Shown here piece after piece: positions 14,050 to 19,659 of a stretch of 19,659 nucleotides of DNA; position 1 is the stretch's first letter; each line of letters starts with the position of its first letter. The notes under the pieces were generated by a model. It was not told where the DNA came from. It saw only the letters and a list, made by a program, of their open reading frames with translations, and did not search any database. The DNA comes from CAYRTD01 sp964595055. GTDB lineage: Bacteria > Bacteroidota > Bacteroidia > Bacteroidales > GCA-2748055. Location of the stretch: contig CAZQOV010000046.1 in assembly GCA_964595055.1 (NCBI GenBank), positions 1 to 19,659 on the forward strand, in the 5' to 3' direction. The position numbers and the translations under genes are program-made.

Positions 14050-14457
14050 ATGAAGATACTTACGCTTACTATGAACCCGGTGATCGATAAAAGTACACAG
14101 GCCGAAATGGTGTTGCCAAAAAAAAAGAACAATCCTTGTGAAGTCATCGTTCTTTCTCTCGGATCCAAGGGATCAATGTTGATTCAGCAGAATAAAAAAC
14201 CTGAATATATAATCCCTCTGGCTATGCCTGTTAAAAGTGCTGTGGGTGCAGGAGATTCAATGGTGGGCGGTATCATTACCGGATTAATTCAGGGAATGAA
14301 TGTTTCCGAAGCAACCCAGTATGGTGTGGCTGCAGGAACTGCTGCTACACTCACTGAGGGTTCTCAATTATGCAGAAAAGAAGATACGGAGGAAATATTT
14401 GAAAGGTTAAAATCCTCCAGAATAATGAACGATCCAAATGAACAGACAAATTTTTAA
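14050..14457 (+). pseudogene. Internally deleted PfkB-family kinase (6-phosphofructokinase II-like)
   Basis: The 135-residue frame joins the two ends of a PfkB-family sugar kinase. Residues 1-26 match the N-terminus (M-K-I-L-T-L-T-M-N-P-V-I-D-K-S-T). Residues 31-121 match the C-terminal third of E. coli Pfk-2: V-L-S-L-G-S-K-G, the catalytic G-A-G-D-S-M-V-G-G at 66-74, G-V-A-A-G-T-A-A-T-L and L-C-R-K-E-D-T. About 180 central residues are missing, including the G-G-G-G-I-N-V sugar-binding region and the lid. A run of nine A at 14118-14126 lies at the junction. The frame is intact and the stop is in the expected place, so the deletion was in frame. It starts 20 bp after the encapsulin gene and so is probably still transcribed. 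Without the substrate-binding half it should not be an active kinase; a new role cannot be excluded. Confidence 0.85.
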
Positions 14458-14521
14458 ACTTCTTATTTTACTCGCATTGTTAAATTATAAATGGATAAGT
14501 ACGCAAAACAGGGACAATTAA

Positions 14522-16408
14522 ATGGATGAAATCTATAAATACGAAATACTAAAAGCAGGAGAAATAAAGCCCCAGGGATGGATTAGGAAGCAACTGGAAA
14601 CCGATTTGGAAGAGGGATATATCGGTAAATTCCATACCGTCCATCCTACCGTTAATAAGAATGTTTTTGTTAAACAAAACCTATTGAGTAAAAGGAAATA
14701 TGGCTTACGAAAAGAATGGTGGAGTGGAGAACATGAAGGGTATTGGAAAGATGCGGTTATCCGGATGGCTTTCCTGACGGGAAATGCAGAATATATAGCA
14801 AGGGCAAAAGAATGGATGGAGGAACTTATTGATAATACCGGGGAAGATGGATATATTGGCATTTACGCCGATTGTGATGAACCCGATTGCCGGTTTCATC
14901 ATGTGAGAGGAAATGGTGAACTTTGGGCCACAAGCCGGATTTTAATGGCAATGCTGGCATATTATGAATATACAGGCGATAAACGAGTGCTTGAAGCTTC
15001 AGAAAACGCCGCAAAACTTATCATGGCGAAATATAAGGAGAAGAATTATTTTGCTGTCACATCCAGGGGCGGTGGTGTTAGTCATGGTATTGGCTTTTTT
15101 GAAAACCTTGAATGGCTCTATCGAATTACACGGAATGAGGATTATCTTGAATTTGCCAGAAAATTATATCAATATTTTAATAATGGAATTGTCAGAGATG
15201 ATGACTTGAAAACCGACAGGCTCCTGAATGAAGATTTACTCTTCGTGAAACACGGGGCTCATATTGCCGAAGGCTTATTCGTGCCTGAATTTATTGCCGG
15301 GATAACCCACAATAAAAAAGACAAAAAGGCTGCTGAACAAGTCATGGTCAAACTAGCCCAACATATTACTCCCGGCGGAGCAATGAGATGTGACGAATGG
15401 ATAAGAGGAAGAAAAGGGAGTGCGGATGAACGATATGAATATTGTGGGATTGCTGAGATGATAAGCCCTTTGAATAAGATCATTTCATTCACCGGAAATA
15501 TTAGCCTGGCGGATATTATTGAAACCATGACATTTAATGCCGGACAGGGATCCAGATTCCCGGTTCTTAAGGCACTTTCCTATTTAACTTCCGATAACAG
15601 AATAAAAATAAACCATCGGGAAATAGCCAAAAGAGAAAGTTATGATGCCGCACATCTTGCCGCAGTATGCTGTGTGCTAAACGGAGGAAGGCTAATGCCT
15701 TATTTCGTGGAGGCAATGTGGATGAAGGAAACCAAAAATGAAGGACTTCTTGCTTTGTTTTACGGACCTAATGAACTGGTAACCACTATAAAAGGAGTTG
15801 ATGTTCAGATTGTTGAGAAAACTGCCTATCCCTTTTCAGATCAGGTGAAATTTCATATTCAACCGGAATCGGAGGTTGAATTTCCTTTAATCCTGAGAAA
15901 AGCTCATAATTGCAAAAATATCGATATTAAAATACCCGAAGGTGCAGATCTGGTCGAAGAGAAGGATCGTTTTATAATAAGGAACAAATGGAAAAAGGGA
16001 GATGAGGTTGAACTAAAATTCAATTTTGATGTCAAACAAATAGAACAGGCTCCTTCTCGAACTGTAAAAGAGGGGGGCATTTATCTAAAAAGAGGAGCTC
16101 TTGTATATGCGCTTCCTTTTGAACATCAGATTAAGAAAGTTAAAGAATATCGAAGCAGTGGCTTTTATCGATATAATATCAAAGCAAAAAATAAGGATGC
16201 CTGGAGTTATCACCTGATAACTTCAGAAAAAATGGAGTTTATTCCATTGCCAAAAAATAAAAATGTGAGCATTCCATGGAATGAACCGGAAACGGGATTA
16301 AAAGTGTGGCTTGAAACCGACAATGGAGAAAAAAAAGCTTTTACACTTGTCCCTATGGGAAGTACCATATTCCGGCGCGTCACATTTCCGGTCAGCTATA
16401 ACTATTAA
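14522..16408 (+). CDS. GH127/DUF1680-like protein (putative beta-L-arabinofuranosidase family)
   Basis: A 628-residue protein resembling the beta-L-arabinofuranosidase superfamily (GH127 and relatives, DUF1680). It has an N-terminal (alpha/alpha)6 barrel (about 10-400) followed by beta-sandwich domains. The zinc/thiol catalytic set of GH127 can be placed: E306 and C308 in Y-E-Y-C-G, and C383-C384 in A-V-C-C-V-L-N. The usual downstream pattern C-C-P-P-N is changed to C-C-V-L-N-G-G-R, so this is a divergent member and its substrate may not be arabinofuranoside. There is no signal peptide, so it is cytosolic. It begins 64 bp after the PfkB remnant and ends 11 bp before a glycosyltransferase, in the same direction, suggesting one operon with glycoconjugate genes. 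Length is normal for the family. Confidence 0.8.
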   Translation: MDEIYKYEILKAGEIKPQGWIRKQLETDLEEGYIGKFHTVHPTVNKNVFVKQNLLSKRKYGLRKEWWSGEHEGYWKDAVIRMAFLTGNAEYIARAKEWMEELIDNTGEDGYIGIYADCDEPDCRFHHVRGNGELWATSRILMAMLAYYEYTGDKRVLEASENAAKLIMAKYKEKNYFAVTSRGGGVSHGIGFFENLEWLYRITRNEDYLEFARKLYQYFNNGIVRDDDLKTDRLLNEDLLFVKHGAHIAEGLFVPEFIAGITHNKKDKKAAEQVMVKLAQHITPGGAMRCDEWIRGRKGSADERYEYCGIAEMISPLNKIISFTGNISLADIIETMTFNAGQGSRFPVLKALSYLTSDNRIKINHREIAKRESYDAAHLAAVCCVLNGGRLMPYFVEAMWMKETKNEGLLALFYGPNELVTTIKGVDVQIVEKTAYPFSDQVKFHIQPESEVEFPLILRKAHNCKNIDIKIPEGADLVEEKDRFIIRNKWKKGDEVELKFNFDVKQIEQAPSRTVKEGGIYLKRGALVYALPFEHQIKKVKEYRSSGFYRYNIKAKNKDAWSYHLITSEKMEFIPLPKNKNVSIPWNEPETGLKVWLETDNGEKKAFTLVPMGSTIFRRVTFPVSYNY

Positions 16409-16419
16409 ATACATAAGAT

Positions 16420-17196
16420 ATGAGAGAAAATGTCAGCATTATTATTTGTGCCTATAATGAGGAAAAGACGATCGAAAATGTAATCCGGAAATGCTATGAA
16501 TTCAATTCTGATAGTGAGATTGTTGTAGTGGATGACGGCTCCGATGACAGCACCGAAGAAATTCTTCATAATCTCAATCAGGAAATCCCTTTTAAGAATG
16601 TCCGTCTAAAGGAAAATGGAGGAAAAAGCAATGCGATGGTTGTGGGTGTTGAAAATTCTACCCGGGATGTTGTTCTTTTCTTTGATGCCGATGTGAAAGG
16701 AATCAAAGAAGTCCATTTTCATCAGTTGCTTGATCCGGTATTAAGTGAAGTCAATCCTGTTGATATGGTTCTTGGATCACCCTCGGAAACGCTTATCGAT
16801 TACAGGATAAATCCGTTTAAAAGCCTGACCGGAGAAAGGGCATTAAAGCGTAAGGACCTATTGCCGATACTGGAAAATATCCGGGATATTCGTTTTGGTG
16901 TGGAAACCTACATAAATTTGTATTTTCAGGCTCATGGAAAGATCGTAAAATATACCCTGCTGGAAGGTTTGATTCATCCTACAAAGTATGATAAAACTAC
17001 CTCTGGAAAAGCTACCCGTGAATTTATAACTGAAGGAAAAGAAATAGCGGTAACCTTGCTCCAAAATTATGATTTGATTACCAAAAGAATAGGAAATTCT
17101 TTTGAAGAGCAAGGAGAAAAAATCAAAGACAGATTTAAAAATTTGCAGGATGAAATCAATGAAAAAATACAGGTGCTCTTAAGAAATAATGGATAA
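16420..17196 (+). CDS. Family 2 glycosyltransferase
   Basis: A 258-residue GT-A fold glycosyltransferase using a nucleotide sugar donor. The N-terminal strand V-S-I-I-I-C-A-Y-N-E-E is followed by V-D-D-G-S at 37-41 and the metal-binding D-A-D at 89-91, the two hallmarks of family 2. Residues 64-71 (K-E-N-G-G-K-S) fit the nucleotide-binding turn. The remainder is shorter than in dolichol-phosphate mannosyltransferases with membrane anchors, and no transmembrane segment is present. The C-terminal 45 residues are highly charged and probably coiled-coil. Its stop overlaps the start of the next gene by 8 bp, so it is translationally coupled to a flippase-like membrane protein. That pairing suggests transfer of a sugar to a lipid carrier, but donor and acceptor are unknown. 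Confidence 0.88.
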   Translation: MRENVSIIICAYNEEKTIENVIRKCYEFNSDSEIVVVDDGSDDSTEEILHNLNQEIPFKNVRLKENGGKSNAMVVGVENSTRDVVLFFDADVKGIKEVHFHQLLDPVLSEVNPVDMVLGSPSETLIDYRINPFKSLTGERALKRKDLLPILENIRDIRFGVETYINLYFQAHGKIVKYTLLEGLIHPTKYDKTTSGKATREFITEGKEIAVTLLQNYDLITKRIGNSFEEQGEKIKDRFKNLQDEINEKIQVLLRNNG

Positions 17197-18178
17197 GAAA
17201 AGGGTATACAGATCAATTATATTCCTTACTGTTGGTATACTTATTTTCTGGTTTGTATTCAAAGATACAGATTGGGACAGCCTGGGAGAAGAATTGAGAA
17301 AATTCAGCGGATTCTGGATCGGAACTTCAGTTATTCTGAATATTATGAGTCAGATGATAAGGGCAATAAGATGGAAAATGCTTTTTAAACCCCTGGATTA
17401 TTCTCCCCGTACCTCGAACCTTTTTTTTGCTATTCTTATTCTCGCGTTTACCAATCAGATCATTCCCCGGGGGGGAGAGATCGCCAGACTTGGGACCGTT
17501 AACCGCTATGAAAAAATTCCTTTTGCCAAACTCCTGGGAACCGCCCTGGTGGAAAGGTTGACCGACCTGATCATTCTGCTGCTTATTTTTATTGCATTGG
17601 TAATATGGCAGTTCCCTTTTTTTCAGAAAATTCTCGCATTGCCGGAAATAAACCCCGAAAATATAAGCTGGCAAAAAGGATTATTGATAGCAGGTCTGTT
17701 TCTGATCGTGCTTATTGCCTTACGCATTGCCATCAACCGCTATAAGTTCTTCCAAAAGATCAAACTTAGCCTCAGAAAGATAAAAAATGAGGTTTCTGAA
17801 GGCTTTCGGTCACTTTCCCGGGTAAAAAACAAAACACTTTTTTTCAGCCTTTCGTTTTTAATTTATGGGCTTTGGTTAATGATGCTATATGTTCTGTTTT
17901 TTGCCTATCCTCCTACCAATCATCTTTCTTTTGAATCCGCAGCTTTTACCTTTGGACTGGCTACCCTTGCATTTCTGTTGCCCATTCAGGCAGGCATAGG
18001 TGCCTGGCATTTTGTGGTAATTCAATGTTTGTTATTGTTCGGAATAGAAGGTGAATCGGGGAAAGTTTTTTCTCTCGTAGCGCACGCGGTAACTAATCTG
18101 GCATATATCCCCCTTGGAGCAATTGCTATAGTGCTGCTGTTTCTGCTGAATGGGAGAAAAAGGGAAATAAAAATCTGA
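17189..18178 (+). CDS. Flippase-like integral membrane protein (LPG synthase TM-domain / UPF0104 family)
   Basis: A 329-residue polytopic inner-membrane protein with about eight hydrophobic segments (near 9-24, 42-57, 76-93, 118-141, 165-184, 216-238, 250-270 and 297-320). Conserved features of the family are N-Q-I-I-P-R-G-G-E at 89-97, V-E-R-L-x-D at 121-126 and P-I-Q-A-G-I-G-A-W at 265-273. Members are the membrane half of lysylphosphatidylglycerol synthases and stand-alone proteins proposed to move lipid-linked molecules. The aminoacyl transferase half is absent here. Coupling to the preceding glycosyltransferase by an 8-bp overlap points to translocation or handling of a glycolipid made by that enzyme (inference). 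It is the last gene of the long + strand run; no clear terminator follows. Confidence 0.88.
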   Translation: MDKKRVYRSIIFLTVGILIFWFVFKDTDWDSLGEELRKFSGFWIGTSVILNIMSQMIRAIRWKMLFKPLDYSPRTSNLFFAILILAFTNQIIPRGGEIARLGTVNRYEKIPFAKLLGTALVERLTDLIILLLIFIALVIWQFPFFQKILALPEINPENISWQKGLLIAGLFLIVLIALRIAINRYKFFQKIKLSLRKIKNEVSEGFRSLSRVKNKTLFFSLSFLIYGLWLMMLYVLFFAYPPTNHLSFESAAFTFGLATLAFLLPIQAGIGAWHFVVIQCLLLFGIEGESGKVFSLVAHAVTNLAYIPLGAIAIVLLFLLNGRKREIKI

Positions 18179-18511
18179 CAGGTTCAAATGAATGAATGTT
18201 AATCATGAATCCAGGACGGAAAAGAATACGGCCATAACAACTTATTCTTACATTACTTAATATCTTGTGGAAATGTATCGATTTATGTGAAAATATTCCT
18301 CAGTCGTTTACATGATTCTCCTTCAGATAGATTAAATTCCCTTTTTTGGATCCCAAATGGTTTCCTCTTATATTTTCTTCCAATTACCCCACTTTTACAG
18401 GACATTTCGCTAATTCCGGGTTTTGGTTTTTTAGAATAGTTCGTGAATACAGTCCGATTTTGCGGAAACATGGCATGAATTTTCCATTAGTAGAGATAAA
18501 AAAAATAAAAA
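18179..18511. other. Intergenic region before the small membrane protein gene
   Basis: 333 bp with no supported gene. A 62-codon reverse frame (18283-18471) exists but has no recognisable motif. No hairpin terminator with a T run was found after the flippase-like gene, and no exact TAnnTTTG element before the next gene, although the 25 bp before its ATG are almost pure A and T. Confidence 0.35.
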
Positions 18512-18922
18512 ATGGATTTAAATATCAACGCATTGGGCTTATTTTATCTCATTTCACTGGCATTGGTTATCACCTTATTCTTTACGCATATACTCCGGAT
18601 TAAAGGTCCCTGGGGTAGTTTCTGGACGTTTTTTTTAATTTTGTTTCTCATTGTGGTAACCGGAGAAGCATGGGTGGAGCCGAGGGGACCCTATTATAAG
18701 GATGTTTATTGGTTACCCCCTTTGGCTGTAGGCCTGGTTATTGCATTATTGCTTGCTTCTACGACTCCCAGCCCGAAAACGCGGAGCAGGATTGCAGAAA
18801 AAAGAAAGGAAAGTGACAAGAAATCCTCTGCCCTGGCTCTGGGCACTTTTTTCTGGTTTTTATTGATATTTATGCTGGTACTGGTAGTACTGGGCTTTTT
18901 TACCAATCCTCATATTGTTTAA
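18512..18922 (+). CDS. Small membrane protein, 136 residues, unknown function
   Basis: I do not recognise a named family. Four hydrophobic segments are visible (about 8-27, 36-51, 66-85 and 107-130). A short aromatic loop, W-V-E-P-R-G-P-Y-Y-K at 54-63, lies between the second and third, and a strongly basic loop at 89-104 lies between the third and fourth. By the positive-inside rule the basic loop should be cytoplasmic, which places both termini outside the membrane's cytoplasmic face if four segments cross. The start at ATG 18512 gives the first segment directly after a short head. The next gene starts 20 bp after the stop, so the two probably form an operon, and this protein may belong to the cell-envelope function of that partner. 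Confidence 0.75.
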   Translation: MDLNINALGLFYLISLALVITLFFTHILRIKGPWGSFWTFFLILFLIVVTGEAWVEPRGPYYKDVYWLPPLAVGLVIALLLASTTPSPKTRSRIAEKRKESDKKSSALALGTFFWFLLIFMLVLVVLGFFTNPHIV

Positions 18923-18942
18923 CATTTAAAACTTAATATGTC

Positions 18943-19602
18943 ATGAAAAAAGTATTATATATAGCATTATTAAAATCCTTATTGGCAACCCTACTCCTTC
19001 TGCCTACCGGAAATGCAGAGGCTCAGGACCAGGAAAAGTCTTATCTTTACCTGGAGGAGATACAGGATGAAAATGTTGAGACCCTTCACAGAATTTTTCG
19101 CATTACCCGGGAATACCCCGCATTTTCTTATGAATATGAATTTGAAAATGGTGTACTGAAAAATCTTATCATCCGGGGGGTGGATGATAATCGGGACTGG
19201 AAAAGGCTGAGCGTTATGCTCATAGATCTGAAAAGTGACCGAAATAAGATCAATAATAAGAAGAACCGTATTGGAGTTTATTATTCAGTTGATAAAGAAG
19301 CCGAGCCCGTTGAAGGTGAGGAAGAATTCCGGCGCGAAATTCGACAGCAAATTGTATACCCTGAAAATGCTGAAAACCGGGGAATTGAGGGTACACTGTT
19401 CGGAATGGTAGTCGTTGACGAAGAAGGTGAAATTCCCTTTGTAGCCATTAACGAAGATGTTGAAACTTCTCGTGAAAATCTCCTGAAAGATATGGAAAAG
19501 GAACTGGTTGCTGCCATAAAAGAAACATCCGGAGAATGGGAACCGGCAAAAGTGGAAGGAGAGAATGTTCCTTCTCTTGTGGTTATCCCTGTAAAATTTT
19601 GA
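18943..19602 (+). CDS. Secreted protein with TonB C-terminal domain
   Basis: A 219-residue protein. The N-terminus is a cleavable signal peptide (K2-K3, hydrophobic 5-21, likely cut after A-E-A27), so the mature protein is periplasmic. Residues about 125-219 form a TonB_C domain: Q-I-V-Y-P-E-N-A near 136-143, G-I-E-G-T-L-F-G-M-V-V-V-D-E near 147-160, W-E-P-A-K near 199-203 and the final V-V-I-P-V-K-F. Classical TonB has an uncleaved membrane anchor and a proline-rich spacer; both are absent here. Residues 30-120 are unassigned. It therefore more likely resembles the Bacteroidota stand-alone TonB_C proteins of unknown role than a true energy transducer. It follows a small membrane protein by 20 bp. 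Confidence 0.85.
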   Translation: MKKVLYIALLKSLLATLLLLPTGNAEAQDQEKSYLYLEEIQDENVETLHRIFRITREYPAFSYEYEFENGVLKNLIIRGVDDNRDWKRLSVMLIDLKSDRNKINNKKNRIGVYYSVDKEAEPVEGEEEFRREIRQQIVYPENAENRGIEGTLFGMVVVDEEGEIPFVAINEDVETSRENLLKDMEKELVAAIKETSGEWEPAKVEGENVPSLVVIPVKF

Positions 19603-19659
19603 TGTTCGGGCTAACCCTTTCCTCCCTGGATTTATCTATTAAAATCAAAACTAATGGTG

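Noticed and set aside
18283..18471. 62-codon reverse-strand frame before the small membrane protein gene.
   Set aside because: No motif, lysine-rich composition expected from AT-rich DNA, no start signal and no related neighbour. I do not count it as a gene.
1..19659. Tests for CRISPR arrays, tRNA genes, insertion sequences and phage genes.
   Set aside because: No regularly spaced repeats, no cloverleaf-like segment noticed, no transposase or integrase motifs. The encapsulin has an HK97 capsid fold but is next to its EncFtn cargo, not in a prophage.

Overview
The window looks like chromosomal DNA from a Bacteroidota bacterium, probably an environmental glycan degrader of the Bacteroidales/Marinilabiliales type; the order is an inference from gene content. 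The signs are an AT-rich base composition, matches to the Bacteroidota -7 promoter element TAnnTTTG (4458-4465 reverse, 9635-9642, 11524-11531), start codons mostly without a Shine-Dalgarno sequence, a GH92 mannosidase, a lipoprotein sulfatase, a GH127-like protein, a TonB C-terminal-domain protein and a short ECF sigma factor of the kind common in the phylum. No tRNA, rRNA, CRISPR array or insertion sequence was seen.

Layout. 1-4430: extracytoplasmic hydrolases (3' end of a GH92 gene on +, then a PhoD-like phosphatase and a sulfatase on -). 4518-7585: a pirin gene (-), a zinc-finger-less DnaJ of the CbpA type (+) and an Hsp20 gene (-); the last two converge on a shared hairpin terminator. 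7586-9125: small genes (a 66-residue protein and a 4Fe-4S ferredoxin, both -) and the decayed end of an archaemetzincin gene. 9126-12035: signalling (a stand-alone HPt protein, an NtrC-type sigma-54 activator and an ECF sigma factor, all +). 12276-18178: seven closely spaced + strand genes, namely superoxide dismutase, encapsulated ferritin, encapsulin shell, an internally deleted PfkB kinase, a GH127-like protein, a family 2 glycosyltransferase and a flippase-like membrane protein. 18512-19602: a small membrane protein and a secreted TonB_C-domain protein.

The most notable system is the encapsulin iron-storage compartment (12921-14029). The EncFtn cargo retains the expected ferroxidase residues, the shell is a clear family 1 encapsulin, and a Mn/Fe superoxide dismutase precedes them 42 bp upstream. 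This suggests that iron mineralisation is coupled to oxidative-stress defence. Directly behind the shell gene sits a PfkB remnant in which roughly 180 central residues are missing while the frame stays open. A second result, in DNA that would otherwise be called intergenic, is an archaemetzincin pseudogene at 8737-8981 with two of its three zinc-binding histidines replaced and an in-frame stop.

I read these features by eye. Family assignments rest on recognisable motifs and have not been tested by database search.
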